From Labrys sedimenti (GTDB lineage: Bacteria > Pseudomonadota > Alphaproteobacteria > Rhizobiales > Labraceae): a DNA stretch of 64,000 bases. The position numbers and the translations under genes are program-made. Of this stretch, positions 1 to 11,688 are shown piece after piece (within the stretch, counting starts at the first letter, position 1; each line of letters opens with the position of its first letter). The stretch lies in the NCBI RefSeq assembly GCF_034424805.1, contig NZ_JAXOUF010000001.1:744001-808000 (forward strand). Direction: 5' to 3'. Below the pieces are notes generated by a model. The model worked only from the letters and a program-made list of their open reading frames with translations. It did no database searches and was not told the DNA's origin.

Positions 1-195
1 ACGAGCCAGCGTATCGTTCTTGATATAGGGCGTGACCAGCGGCAGCACCCGCGAGAACAGCAACAAGGTGGCTATTGCGGCAGCGGCCCAGGCGGCAATG
101 GCCAGAACTTCGCGGGTGAAGCCTCGTACCATTGCGAGAAGGGCCGAAATCAGCATGACGCCGATGACGATCAGATCCAGCAGCGTTACGGGCAT
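1..195 (-). CDS. cvpA: CvpA family membrane protein (N-terminal part; runs off the window)
   Basis: The minus strand from the ATG at 195 encodes 65 residues starting MPVTLLDLIVIGVMLI, with two hydrophobic segments (about residues 4-20 and 30-48) joined by the short RGFTRE loop. That is the N-terminus of CvpA/colicin V production proteins, inner-membrane proteins needed for envelope robustness. The reading frame is open to base 1, so the C-terminal two thirds lie outside the window. It follows radA on the same strand with a gap of about 180 bases, an arrangement common in rhizobia, where purF often follows. The family call rests on the start of the protein only. Confidence 0.8.
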   Translation of the reverse strand, partial: MPVTLLDLIVIGVMLISALLAMVRGFTREVLAIAAWAAAAIATLLLFSRVLPLVTPYIKNDTLAR

Positions 196-376
196 TGGCG
201 GTCTATCCTGATTTGGAAGCAGTGTTTCCCGGTAAAGCCCGCGAATGGGTTTTACCGGGAAATACTGCAAATACCTGCATAGGCGACGCGACAGACAAGG
301 CCGCGCGCCTTTCTATAACGACGGTTCGACACGGCGTCACCCATTTGCTGCAGCGCAATCGGCGGAAATGCCCGCT

Positions 377-1786
<1,410 letters not shown>

Positions 1787-1976
1787 GATGCCCTTCTAGC
1801 GGGCGGGTCGAGTCTGATCAAATCCGACAGACCGCCCCTGGCCTGTCGCCGCCCAGGCCTGCAAGTGCAATCCACAGGCCAAGAATTGAACCCACAGGCC
1901 AGGAACGACCTCCCCTTGCAGGCACATCGAGCCACAACCTATATCTTGGCAACCACGCACCACCCTGGAACAGTCC

Positions 1977-2291
1977 ATGTCGCGCCCGCTGACCGTCACC
2001 ATTCCTCACAGCCTTGGCCGTGCAGCCGCCCGCAAGCGCATCGAAGATGGCATTGCGCAACTGCGCGACAGCTATGCCGGGCAATTCACGGCGCTCGAGG
2101 AAACCTGGAACGGTGACAGGTTCGAGTGCCGCCTGAGCGTGTTCAAGCAGACCGTTTCGGGTAGCGTCGATATCGGCGACGATACGGTGACGGTGAGCAT
2201 CCTGCTGCCGATCTTCCTGACGATGCTGGCAGACAAGGTGACCACGCTGATACAACAGCGCGGCCAGGTGTTGCTAGAACACAAGAGCTAA
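1977..2291 (+). CDS. Polyhydroxyalkanoate-system (PHA_gran_rgn) family protein
   Basis: This 104-residue soluble protein starts MSRPLTVTIPHSLGR and contains the pattern ARKRIEDGIAQLRD, a central W-N-G-D-R segment and a C-terminal LTMLADKVTTLIQQRG. The pattern matches the small family annotated as polyhydroxyalkanoic acid system or granule-region proteins. The biochemical role of the family is not settled, and no PHA synthase or depolymerase lies nearby, so the link with PHA granules is by family name only. It reads alone on the plus strand between two minus-strand genes, so it should have its own promoter in the 190 bases upstream of it. Confidence 0.75.
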   Translation: MSRPLTVTIPHSLGRAAARKRIEDGIAQLRDSYAGQFTALEETWNGDRFECRLSVFKQTVSGSVDIGDDTVTVSILLPIFLTMLADKVTTLIQQRGQVLLEHKS

Positions 2292-2319
2292 GGCCCAGCC
2301 GCATTCCCGAGCAGCAGCC

Positions 2320-3324
2320 TCACTCGCCGCCGGCCCGCTCCGGGTGCAGCATCATGCGTTTTGTCCGCGCGACGCTACGCCGTATGGCGACAGCGCATTT
2401 CACGATCGGGCCGAGAAAGCACCACCAGATCCTCTGATAGTCGCCGCGCTCGTCCTCCACCGTGCCGATGCCGTATTTCTGCACTTCATCCCGCGTCGCC
2501 AGATAGGCCGTGCCGGCGATCCAGTCCCAGATCGACAATCTCGAACCCATATTTTTGTCCCAGTGCTTGCGGGCCACGCTGTGATGGACCTGATGCATGC
2601 GGGGACTGATAAAGATGCGGTCCAGGATCCCGAAGCTGATGGAAAAATGCGTGTGCTGAAGCGTGCCCAATGTCAGCAGCGAGAAGATCAGCGATGCGCT
2701 CGCCTGCATCGCCAGGAGCTCGACGATGGATAAACCATAGAAGAATACGATCAAGGTAACCGGTATGACCCGGCATAGGCCAATGAATACGGCATCGAGA
2801 AGTACACCTACCGGATGCACGCGCGAGGCGGTAAGCGGCGTCAGGAAGGTGGCCGAGTGATGAATCTTATGGAATTCCCAAAGATAACGATTTTTGTGCT
2901 GGGTATAATGACTTATGAACTCTCCAAGATCGGAAAACATGAACATAATTATACATAATATGACAATCGTCACCGGCCCGGCTTGCAATTTCTGATCGAA
3001 CTGGAACCAGGCACTCAGCGCCGCACCGGCCTTCTCCGCTAGGAACGTGGTCAGGATCGCTGCGAAAAGAGCCACCCATCGAAAGGAGAATTTGATGATG
3101 AAGTACAGGAGAACGTCGATTTTCGTCGAGTGACTAAGCCATCCCGAAACAGGCATAAAAAAGCGAAGAAACCCTCGAATATTTCGGCTGGCATTCGTAT
3201 CGGCCAGCAAGAACAAGAAAGCAAACACACCACCCGACACGAACGTTGCCATCATCAACAATATATTGATGCGCGCCATCGCAAAATCTGTAATAGCGGC
3301 GATGACATCCGAAACGATCGGCAT
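2320..3324 (-). CDS. Sterol desaturase / fatty acid hydroxylase family protein
   Basis: The 334-residue integral membrane protein carries the histidine clusters of the di-iron hydroxylase superfamily: HYTQH and HKIHH in the middle, HTHFS, and HQVHHS near residue 245. Hydrophobic segments precede and separate the clusters. Members of this family insert oxygen into sterols, hopanoids or fatty acids at the membrane. The substrate cannot be told from sequence; lipid A or hopanoid modification are possible in this group. The 5' half is visibly richer in A/T (for example near 2940) than the flanking genes, which hints at recent acquisition or weak codon selection. It starts at ATG 3324, preceded by a GGAAAG stretch. 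Confidence 0.85.
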   Translation of the reverse strand: MPIVSDVIAAITDFAMARINILLMMATFVSGGVFAFLFLLADTNASRNIRGFLRFFMPVSGWLSHSTKIDVLLYFIIKFSFRWVALFAAILTTFLAEKAGAALSAWFQFDQKLQAGPVTIVILCIIMFMFSDLGEFISHYTQHKNRYLWEFHKIHHSATFLTPLTASRVHPVGVLLDAVFIGLCRVIPVTLIVFFYGLSIVELLAMQASASLIFSLLTLGTLQHTHFSISFGILDRIFISPRMHQVHHSVARKHWDKNMGSRLSIWDWIAGTAYLATRDEVQKYGIGTVEDERGDYQRIWWCFLGPIVKCAVAIRRSVARTKRMMLHPERAGGE

Positions 3325-3537
3325 GAGATTACTTTCCGTAAGCTTCCAAATGGGAGACTAAAAGCAGCGCATTGCAAAATCTCGATTGTCAAAGATGGTG
3401 ATGAAAGTCAACATCGCCGGCGAAATCGAGGTCTCCCGGAACAATCTCGTAGAAAATATGCTCCGTCGACGCGACATATGCGTGAAACGAAAGTCGACGA
3501 CACCCGTCTTCATCGGGCTCTCGAAAGCGAGATTCCG

Positions 3538-3924
3538 TCAGCCGGGCAGGTGGCAGACCGCCTCGATATTATGGCCATCCGGATCGAGCACGAAGGCCGC
3601 ATAGTAGTTGGGATGGTAATGAGCCCGAATTCCAGGCGGGCCATTGTCGCGCGCACCAGCGGCCAATGCGGCGGCATAAAAGGCATCCACCGCCTTCCTG
3701 TTTTTTGCAGCGAAGGCAATGTGGAAGCTGCCCTCCCTGGTGTCGCCATCCCCAAGCCAGAATTGAGGCCGCCCGTCCGTGCCATAGCCGCACTGGGCGG
3801 TGTTGCCGGTCATCTCCCGCGTGACTTCTTTTTGCACCGAATAGCCGAGCGGCGCGAGAACTTGGTCGTAGAAGGCACGGGAACGTCGATAGTCACGAAC
3901 CGGAAAGCCGAAATGGTCGATCAT
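3538..3924 (-). CDS. VOC (glyoxalase/bleomycin-resistance) family protein
   Basis: The 128-residue protein starts MIDHFGFPVRDYRRSRAFYD, the first beta-alpha unit of the vicinal-oxygen-chelate fold, and ends with VLDPDGHNIEAVCH, the typical C-terminal strand carrying a metal-binding Glu. One copy of the two-module fold is present, as in many single-domain dimeric members. The substrate is not predictable. I chose the ATG at 3924 over an upstream TTG at 3942 because GGGAAG lies directly ahead of the ATG at Shine-Dalgarno distance and the family N-terminus begins there. Confidence 0.85.
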   Translation of the reverse strand: MIDHFGFPVRDYRRSRAFYDQVLAPLGYSVQKEVTREMTGNTAQCGYGTDGRPQFWLGDGDTREGSFHIAFAAKNRKAVDAFYAAALAAGARDNGPPGIRAHYHPNYYAAFVLDPDGHNIEAVCHLPG

Positions 3925-3980
3925 TGCATTCTTCCCGAGCAACGCCTGTGGTGACCGACGGCAAGGGCAGGCGCTATCGC

Positions 3981-5087
3981 CTAGACCGCCAGGTGCCGAT
4001 CATAGCGAGTCCCCAGGCTGGTGAGTATCTCATAGCCGATCGTACCGGCACGGCGCGCCACCTCATCGACCGGCAGATTGGGCCCGATCAGTTCAACCCA
4101 ATCGCCCCGTTTCACCGTGTCTGCCGGCAGATCCGTCACGTCGATCGCCGTCATGTCCATCGAGATGCGTCCGGCGATCAGGCAGTATTTGCCTGCGACA
4201 TACGCCAGCGCTGAGTCGAAATCGTCGGAGGAGGAGCCCGAACGCATATAGCCGTCGGCATAGCCGATAGCCACCATCGCAATGCGGGCGGGCTGCCGAC
4301 TCGTCCAGGTCGCGCCATAGCCGACATATTCGCCGGGAAGCACGTTGCGAACCTGCAGGACCTGGGCTGAAAGGGTGATGACCGGCCGCATCGGATTGGG
4401 TTGACCGGGCAGGGGGTTGGAGCCGTACAGCGCCACGCCCGGACGCAGCAGATCGTAGCCGATCTCTGCCGGCAGGAAGGTGCCGTAGGAATTGCAGAGC
4501 GAGGCGGGCACATCCGGATAGAGCGATCTGACGCCGGTAAAAGCCTCGAACTGCCTGGCATTGAGCGGATGTTCGGGCGTATCGGCGCAGGCGAGGTGGC
4601 TCATCAGCAGGGAAGGTCTGAAGAGCTCTCCCTCCGCGGCCAGGGCATGGGCTTCGTCGATGCGCAGCCCGAGCCGGGACATGCCGGTATCCACGTGCAA
4701 GGCGGCACCTCCCTGCCAGCCGGTGGCGGCAACGAAGGCGGACCATTCCCGCAATTCTTCGCGCGAGCCCAAGGCCGGCCTCAGGGCATTCGCGGCAAAC
4801 CTGTCGCCATGGCCGGGCGCAAGGCCGCTCAGGACATAGATCGTGGCATCCGGAGCGAGCTTGCGCACGCGAATACCTTCGTCGATCTGGGCGACGAAGA
4901 AGGTACCGCAGCCTGCCCGGCTAAGGGCGGGTACGACATTGTCGATGCCCAGGCCATAGCCATCGGCCTTCACCACGGCCGCACATTCGGCCTTAGGCCG
5001 CTGCTGCCCGCAACGCCGCCAATTGGCGGCGAGGGCGTCGGTGTCGATGGTCAGGCGGGCATAAACGGGAGGCAGGGAATCGGTCAT
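3981..5087 (-). CDS. alr: Alanine racemase
   Basis: The 368-residue PLP enzyme interconverts L- and D-alanine and so supplies D-alanine for peptidoglycan. The PLP-binding lysine sits in AAVVKADGYGLG (Lys40 from the chosen start), and the C-terminal domain contains the catalytic-Tyr region IGYADGY, as in other Alr proteins. The length is normal. A TTG 48 bases upstream would add 16 unrelated residues; the ATG at 5087 agrees with the family N-terminus. It lies directly downstream of dnaB on the same strand with a 75-base gap, an order frequent in alphaproteobacteria, and is probably co-transcribed with it. Confidence 0.97.
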   Translation of the reverse strand: MTDSLPPVYARLTIDTDALAANWRRCGQQRPKAECAAVVKADGYGLGIDNVVPALSRAGCGTFFVAQIDEGIRVRKLAPDATIYVLSGLAPGHGDRFAANALRPALGSREELREWSAFVAATGWQGGAALHVDTGMSRLGLRIDEAHALAAEGELFRPSLLMSHLACADTPEHPLNARQFEAFTGVRSLYPDVPASLCNSYGTFLPAEIGYDLLRPGVALYGSNPLPGQPNPMRPVITLSAQVLQVRNVLPGEYVGYGATWTSRQPARIAMVAIGYADGYMRSGSSSDDFDSALAYVAGKYCLIAGRISMDMTAIDVTDLPADTVKRGDWVELIGPNLPVDEVARRAGTIGYEILTSLGTRYDRHLAV

Positions 5088-5162
5088 GCGCAGACCATAG
5101 AGCGGGTTGGAATCTGGCGGAAGGCGGGACCGCAAAGATCGCGCCTTCCAGATGGTCGACGC

Positions 5163-6668
<1,506 letters not shown>

Positions 6669-6767
6669 CAGGCTCTTGGGATCGTGATTCGTCGGGCAGC
6701 AAGCTTAGCACGCTCGCCGCTCCCCTTGGCCTTTGATCGGCAATTCACAGTGATTCACAACCGGGCA

Positions 6768-6797
6768 AAATAAAAGCCGGGCGACAAGCGCCCGGCT
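6768..6797 (-). terminator. Rho-independent terminator of the rpsF-rpsR-rplI operon
   Basis: Read on the minus strand, GCCGGGCG and CGCCCGGC form a perfect 8-bp stem with a 5-base loop, followed by TTTTATTTT. It lies 26 bases past the rplI stop codon and before dnaB, so it should end the ribosomal-protein transcript. Confidence 0.85.
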
Positions 6798-6822
6798 CTT
6801 GATCGTGTCGAAGGGTCGAGAA

Positions 6823-7395
6823 TCAGACCTCGGGCTGCTCGCCGGTGCCGGGAACGCCGGGGATCTCGATGTCCTCGGGGTTCTCGAAGGTGTCCTCGTC
6901 GTCCTGCGGGGCCAGCACGTCTTCGCCGCGGATCTGGCGCTCGGCTTCTTCGGGCGAACGGGCGATGTTGGCGGTGACGGTGACTTCCACTTCCGGATGC
7001 AGGTGGACGAGCACCTTGTGCAGGCCGATGGTCTTGATCGGGGTATTCAGCACGAACTGCGAACGAGCCACGGTGAAGCCGCCGGTGGTCGAGGTCTCGG
7101 CAAGGTCGCGAGCCGTGACCGAACCGTAGAGCTGGCCGGTCTCGCCAGCCTGGCGGATCAGCGTGAAGGTTTGGCCTTCCAGCTTGGCGGCAACGGCTTC
7201 GGCTTCCTTCTTGAGCTCGAGATTGCGGGCTTCGAGCTGCACGCGCTCGTTCTCGAAGCGCTCCTTGTTGGCCTTGGTGGCGCGCAGGGCCTTGTTGTTG
7301 GGCAGAAGGAAGTTACGGGCATAGCCGTCCTTCACCTTCACGGTCTCGCCCATCTGGCCAAGCTTGGAAACGCGCTCCAGCAGAATGACTTCCAT
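6823..7395 (-). CDS. rplI: 50S ribosomal protein L9
   Basis: The 190-residue protein starts MEVILLERVSKLGQMG, the L9 N-terminal domain that binds 23S rRNA, followed by the long charged connecting helix and a C-terminal domain ending in an acidic tail rich in Asp, Glu and Pro. It is longer than the 149-residue E. coli protein; acidic C-terminal extensions are usual in alphaproteobacteria. A strong AAGGAGA lies 6-8 bases ahead of the ATG at 7395, which excludes the upstream candidate starts. It is the last gene of the rpsF-rpsR-DUF2232-rplI operon. Confidence 0.97.
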   Translation of the reverse strand: MEVILLERVSKLGQMGETVKVKDGYARNFLLPNNKALRATKANKERFENERVQLEARNLELKKEAEAVAAKLEGQTFTLIRQAGETGQLYGSVTARDLAETSTTGGFTVARSQFVLNTPIKTIGLHKVLVHLHPEVEVTVTANIARSPEEAERQIRGEDVLAPQDDEDTFENPEDIEIPGVPGTGEQPEV

Positions 7396-7414
7396 GTTCA
7401 TCTCCTTTGTTCGT

Positions 7415-8419
7415 CTATCGGGGGGTACTGGGGGTATTGGAGCGGTCGCCAAAGCGGCCGCGCAGATTGAAGAAAGTCTCGACCAGGCCGAACACGATCA
7501 TCAGCGGCATCGCGATCCAGGACAGGAACACACACAGCAGATAGGTCACGGCCAGGATCAGCGGACGCATGGCTCCGCCACGCGTAAGGACATGCACCGC
7601 GGCAAATCCCTGGACCAGGAAGGCACCGAGCAACGCCGCCAGCAGCAACTGCCCGGCAAAGCCGACCGTGCCTGGAAGCAGCGAGACGGCGCTGGCAATC
7701 GCCAACAGGCCGAGCGACCAGATCGGGAGGCGGAGTTCAGCCGCCACGTCGGGCCAGGGGCGGGGCAGGCGGCCCGAGATCAGGGCAATGCGTGCCGACA
7801 GCCACAGGCCTCCAAGATTGGACACCGTGGTGAACAAGGCGGCGAGCGGCAACAGGATCACGCTGAAGACCTGCAGGAACGCTTCCGGATCCACGCCGTC
7901 CTTGGCGGGAATCGGTTGATCCTTCGATCCGCCCATCATGATGCGATAGGCCTGCATGAGTTCGGTGCGCAGATTGGCCAGCGCCTGTTCGGGGGTCGAG
8001 CCGAGTGCGAGGATGCCGAAAAGGGTCCCTGCCATTCCCAGCACGGCAGCGACGACCGCCAAGGTGCCAAGCGAGAGGGGCGCACGATCAATCGCACTGT
8101 CGCCATAACCGGCGACGGCGAGATAAGCCAGTCCCCAGGCCGGCAGGGCTCGGGAAACACCGAACTGCAGGGCGAGACGGAAGGGGGAGGAATCGGAAGA
8201 TTGGGCGGCGACGCCCGAGGCAACCAGGGCCAGCACTGCCATGGCGGCGATGGCGGCGGCAAGGCCGGCACGGTATCCCCAGCACAGCGTGGCCAGGGTG
8301 ATCGGCAACGCGGAGAGAACCGAGAGCAAGATGCCGAAGCCCGAGCCGCTCAGGGGAGCGAGCGCCAGGATGGCTGCGGCAAGGCCGGCACCAAGGCCGA
8401 TAGGAATATCGCGTTGCAT
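7415..8419 (-). CDS. DUF2232 family integral membrane protein
   Basis: This 334-residue protein is strongly hydrophobic, with about eight predicted membrane segments rich in Ala, Leu and Gly. The pattern and the location between rpsR and rplI match the DUF2232 membrane proteins that occupy this slot in many Rhizobiales. Members resemble the S components of small-molecule transporters (the YybS group), but no substrate or partner is evident here, so the function is unknown. Its stop is 19 bases from the rplI start, which supports co-transcription with the ribosomal genes. Confidence 0.8.
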   Translation of the reverse strand: MQRDIPIGLGAGLAAAILALAPLSGSGFGILLSVLSALPITLATLCWGYRAGLAAAIAAMAVLALVASGVAAQSSDSSPFRLALQFGVSRALPAWGLAYLAVAGYGDSAIDRAPLSLGTLAVVAAVLGMAGTLFGILALGSTPEQALANLRTELMQAYRIMMGGSKDQPIPAKDGVDPEAFLQVFSVILLPLAALFTTVSNLGGLWLSARIALISGRLPRPWPDVAAELRLPIWSLGLLAIASAVSLLPGTVGFAGQLLLAALLGAFLVQGFAAVHVLTRGGAMRPLILAVTYLLCVFLSWIAMPLMIVFGLVETFFNLRGRFGDRSNTPSTPR

Positions 8420-8544
8420 CGTCGAGCTGTCCCGCTGTCGCGGTTAGAGGTCTTGTGGTGAAGACCCCAGCCATGGCCGGATCGCCCGGCTGACTGTCGT
8501 TGGAGATAGGCGGCGAGGCACAAAAGCGCCTCGCCGCAAAGTCA

Positions 8545-8784
8545 TCAGCCGATCACGTAGGGCAGCAGGCCCAGGAAACGGGCGCGCTTGATGGCCTGAG
8601 CCAGCTCGCGCTGCTTCTTGGCCGAAACCGCGGTGATACGGGAAGGAACGATCTTGCCGCGCTCGGAAATGTAGCGCTGCAGGAGCTTGACGTCCTTATA
8701 GTCGATCTTCGGCGCATTCGGGCCCGAGAACGGGCAGGTCTTGCGGCGACGGAAGAAGGGGCGGCGTCCAGGTGCGGTAGCCAT
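8545..8784 (-). CDS. rpsR: 30S ribosomal protein S18
   Basis: The 79-residue protein has the S18 signature, including RRKTCPFSG, the central YKDVKLLQRYISERGKI and the C-terminal KRARFLGLLPYV. S18 binds S6 and 16S rRNA in the small-subunit platform. A GTG two codons upstream would overlap the rpsF stop; the ATG at 8784, two bases beyond the rpsF TGA, with GGGAGA ahead, is the better start. It is translated directly after its partner rpsF, as in nearly all bacteria. Confidence 0.97.
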   Translation of the reverse strand: MATAPGRRPFFRRRKTCPFSGPNAPKIDYKDVKLLQRYISERGKIVPSRITAVSAKKQRELAQAIKRARFLGLLPYVIG

Positions 8785-8786
8785 GA

Positions 8787-9248
8787 TCACTCTTCTCCCT
8801 GCTGCTCTTCCGAAGAGCCTTCGAAGCGCTCGCGGCGCGGGCCACGATCATTGCCGCCCGAACGGGGGCCGCCACGGCCGCCGCCGAAGCCGAAGCCGCG
8901 GTCGTCGTCGCGACGCTCGTCGCGATCGGACTTGCGCAGCATGGCCGAGGGACCTTCCTCGAGCTCGTCGACGGAAAGGGTGAGGAAGCGCAGGATATCT
9001 TCGGAGATCGACATCTGACGCTCGACTTCAGCCAGGGCCGCATGCGGCGCGGTGATGTTCAGCAGCGTGAAATGAGCCTTGCGGTTCTTCTTGATGCGAT
9101 ACTGCAGGGACTTGACGCCCCAATATTCGGTCTTGCCGACGGTGCCGCCATGCGCTTCGATGACACCCTTGAACTGGGCGGTCAGCGCTTCGACCTGCTG
9201 GGAGGTCACGTCTTGGCGAGCCAGGAAGACATGCTCGTAATTCGGCAT
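8787..9248 (-). CDS. rpsF: 30S ribosomal protein S6 with an Arg/Gly-rich tail
   Basis: Residues 1-100 form the S6 ferredoxin-like domain (starting MPNYEHVFLARQDV), which pairs with S18 on the 30S platform. Residues 105-153 add a low-complexity tail rich in Asp, Arg and Gly (for example GFGGGRGGPRSGG) that ends in an acidic EEQQGEE. Extended tails are common in alphaproteobacterial S6. The start is the ATG at 9248, with AAAGGA at the correct spacing; a longer reading frame starting at 9290 has no family similarity. It is the first gene of the ribosomal operon. Confidence 0.96.
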   Translation of the reverse strand: MPNYEHVFLARQDVTSQQVEALTAQFKGVIEAHGGTVGKTEYWGVKSLQYRIKKNRKAHFTLLNITAPHAALAEVERQMSISEDILRFLTLSVDELEEGPSAMLRKSDRDERRDDDRGFGFGGGRGGPRSGGNDRGPRRERFEGSSEEQQGEE

Positions 9249-9557
9249 GAGATGGCCTGTCCTTTGGTTACAACGCGTCGTGGTTGTCACGTTCGCCTGG
9301 CGCGAAGCCCCTCGTGACCCGGCAGGCCGTCGAGGAATGTCTTAAGAGGGCGAAGACACGGGATGCCGGAACCCTGGGGGTTCCTCTGCGCAAGCGCAGC
9401 CATCCGTTCAGCCTCCGGCCGAAGCGAAGCCGGGTCCATACAGAGTTTGCCGCATCAGCGCAAGGACTAAGTTGTCTATACCAGATGCAGGCCGCCGTCG
9501 CATGCGATCAATTCGAACATCTACACGACGGGGCGTCGCCCGATCCGGTTGATGCGA
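9249..9557 (-). promoter_or_regulatory. Leader/promoter region of the rpsF operon with three hairpins
   Basis: This 309-base gap upstream of rpsF holds no gene that I recognise. Read on the minus strand, three potential stem-loops follow each other within about 65 bases, 120-185 bases before the rpsF start: CCGGC/GCCGG (9415-9433), CTGCGC-TT-GCGCAG (9386-9399) and GGAACCC-CCA-GGGTTCC (9368-9384). A further small ACAAC/GTTGT pairing lies close to the start codon. Known S6:S18 leader RNAs control this operon in many bacteria, but I cannot match the defined motif here, so a regulatory role is inference. Confidence 0.35.
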
Positions 9558-10529
9558 TCAGGTTTTCGCGGAAGTCAGGATCGAGGCGAGGATGGCGATC
9601 CCCAGCGTCGCGAAGGTGATCGCCATGGTCAGCACATTGTCGAACTCGCCGACGAGGCGCTCATAGAAAATCACGACGCCGATAAAAACCAGCAATGCCG
9701 CCAACGCGACCTTCAGATAGCGAAATTTGGCGATGAGCGCGTCGATGACGAAATAGAGCGCCCGCAGACCGAGAATGGCGAAGATGTTCGAGGTGTAGAC
9801 GATGAAGGGGTCCTGCGTCTGGGACAGCACCGCCGGCACGCTGTCCACGGCAAAGACGATGTCGGCCACGTTGATCACCGCAAAGGCGGCGAACAGCGGT
9901 GTCGCGTGGAGGACGGGCTTGCCGTCGCCATCGAGCAGGCGGACGAAGAAGTGCTCGTTCTCGATTTTCGTCGTCATGCGCAAATGGCGCATGAACCAGG
10001 CAACCGCCCTGTTCTGGTCGAGGTCCACCTGTTCGTCCACGCCGCGCAGCATGCGCAGCCCGGTCACGACCAGGAAGAGGCCGAACAGATAGAGTACCCA
10101 GGCAAATCGCGCCACGATTGCCGCGCCCAAGCCGACGAAGACGCCCCTGAGGACGATGGCGACGACGATCCCCCAGAACAGCACGCGATGCTGATATCGG
10201 CGAGGCACGCCAAAAAAGGCGAAGATCACCGACATCACGAAGACATTGTCGATCGAAAGCGACTGCTCGAGCGCATAGGCGGTGAAGAACAGCGATCCTT
10301 TCTCCGGGCCGAAATACAGCCATGCGCCGCAACCGAACATGGCGGTCAGCACGGCATAGGCCGCCGTCAAACCAATCGATTGGCCGAGCGACAGCACCGG
10401 AATGCGGCGATTGAGATAGCCCAGATCGAAGATGAGAATGACGGTGATGGACGATGCGAAGATCGCCCAGAACCACGGGGGCGCTCCGAGCATATCGGTG
10501 GACGCCAGAGATAGTCCGGACCATTCCAT
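9558..10529 (-). CDS. TerC family integral membrane protein
   Basis: The 323-residue protein has about eight to nine hydrophobic segments and the TerC/Alx signatures: EQSLSIDNVFVMSVIFAFF in the first half and FAVDSVPAVLSQTQDPFIVY in the second. These acidic residues in membrane helices are the hallmark of the family, which includes manganese exporters (MeeY/MeeF, Alx) that help load exported metalloenzymes or relieve Mn stress. No tellurite-resistance neighbours are present. In other bacteria such genes can be preceded by a yybP-ykoY manganese riboswitch, but I do not see a convincing one in the 230 bases upstream. It is transcribed away from pcs. Confidence 0.92.
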   Translation of the reverse strand: MEWSGLSLASTDMLGAPPWFWAIFASSITVILIFDLGYLNRRIPVLSLGQSIGLTAAYAVLTAMFGCGAWLYFGPEKGSLFFTAYALEQSLSIDNVFVMSVIFAFFGVPRRYQHRVLFWGIVVAIVLRGVFVGLGAAIVARFAWVLYLFGLFLVVTGLRMLRGVDEQVDLDQNRAVAWFMRHLRMTTKIENEHFFVRLLDGDGKPVLHATPLFAAFAVINVADIVFAVDSVPAVLSQTQDPFIVYTSNIFAILGLRALYFVIDALIAKFRYLKVALAALLVFIGVVIFYERLVGEFDNVLTMAITFATLGIAILASILTSAKT

Positions 10530-10761
10530 GGATCGCGCGCTCGTTTTCGGCTTCCGGCTCGGCGATGTGGGTGGTTCATGCAGTGATGGTGCCGGGGAGG
10601 GGATGTGTCAACCGCCGGCCGCCCCCTGCGAGATCGCATGGTGGACGGACGTGCCTGCGCAGACGTTCTTGTGGGCACCCGGGCCTGGAGACGAAAATAT
10701 TCTAGCGCCGGGGTTATGTGGCGATATGATGACGCTCCCTCAGTAGAGAATCCGAGCAGCG

Positions 10762-11532
10762 TTGGCTTCATCACCTCCTATACCTTCCGGCAATCCGATA
10801 ACCCCGCAGCAGAAGCGGCTGGCTTTCGGTGTGCATCTGTTTACGGCCAGCGGCGTGCTGTGGGGATTTCTTGCCCTGATAGCGGCTGTCCAGCACGATT
10901 GGCGCACGATGTTCGCCTGGCTGGCGCTCGCCCTGTTCGTGGACGGCATCGACGGCACGATTGCCCGCAAGATCAACATCACCGAAGCCTCGCCCCGCTG
11001 GTCGGGCGTCGCTCTCGATCTGATCATCGACTATCTGACCTATGTCATCGTCCCGGCCTATGCCCTCTACAGTTCGGGCATGCTGGGCGGTTCGAGCAAT
11101 GTGCTCAACCTCATCGCCATGGCCGTGATTCTTCTCACCAGCGCGATGTATTTCGCCGACAACGAGATGAAGACGGAGGACGCTTGGTTCAAGGGCTTTC
11201 CGGCGGTGTGGAACCTGATCGTGTTCTATTTCTTCCTGCTCAGCCCGGCCGAGCCGACGATCCTCTCCATGACGATCATCTTCCTGGCGGTGCTGGCACT
11301 CGGCCTGATGACCTTCGCATCCTTCGTCTTCGTGCATCCGTTGCGCGTGGCCAAGCTGAGGCTGCCTACGCTGATCCTGCTGGTGGTATGGTCCGTGCTG
11401 GCAATCATGGCGATCTGGGAGAATGTCGATCCGGCCCCCTGGGTCACCTGGGCGCTTTGCATCATCGGCGTCTATTTCCTGATCCTCGGATATTTCCGCA
11501 CGGCGCCGGTTCATGATCGCATGGCCAAGTAG
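10762..11532 (+). CDS. pcs: Phosphatidylcholine synthase
   Basis: This 256-residue CDP-alcohol phosphotransferase condenses CDP-diacylglycerol with choline to make phosphatidylcholine in one step at the inner membrane, a pathway typical of rhizobia and relatives. The catalytic pattern is visible as D64-G65, A68-R69, G82, D86 and D90, with the long spacing before G82 found in Pcs enzymes. Six to eight hydrophobic segments follow. The start is a TTG: an in-frame TAG lies 18 bases upstream and no Met occurs before residue 50. Only a weak GAG precedes it, so translation may be poor or the annotated start slightly wrong. Confidence 0.92.
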   Translation: MASSPPIPSGNPITPQQKRLAFGVHLFTASGVLWGFLALIAAVQHDWRTMFAWLALALFVDGIDGTIARKINITEASPRWSGVALDLIIDYLTYVIVPAYALYSSGMLGGSSNVLNLIAMAVILLTSAMYFADNEMKTEDAWFKGFPAVWNLIVFYFFLLSPAEPTILSMTIIFLAVLALGLMTFASFVFVHPLRVAKLRLPTLILLVVWSVLAIMAIWENVDPAPWVTWALCIIGVYFLILGYFRTAPVHDRMAK

Positions 11533-11688
11533 TGTCCGAGGCCCGGGTGTTTCCATGACTTCCGGCGGCCCTGGACATCATCGCAAGCGTCGGTAACATC
11601 GTCGGGTGGCAGGACGTCGAGCCATGCTGCAAGCCACCTGAAAGCGCCCCTTCGTTTCATCACGTGATTTCAACCACAGGTATTTGCC

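Noticed and set aside
10530..10761. Possible yybP-ykoY manganese riboswitch ahead of the TerC gene
   Set aside because: The conserved GGGGAGTAG-type core and paired stems of this riboswitch are not visible in the 230 bases before the start.
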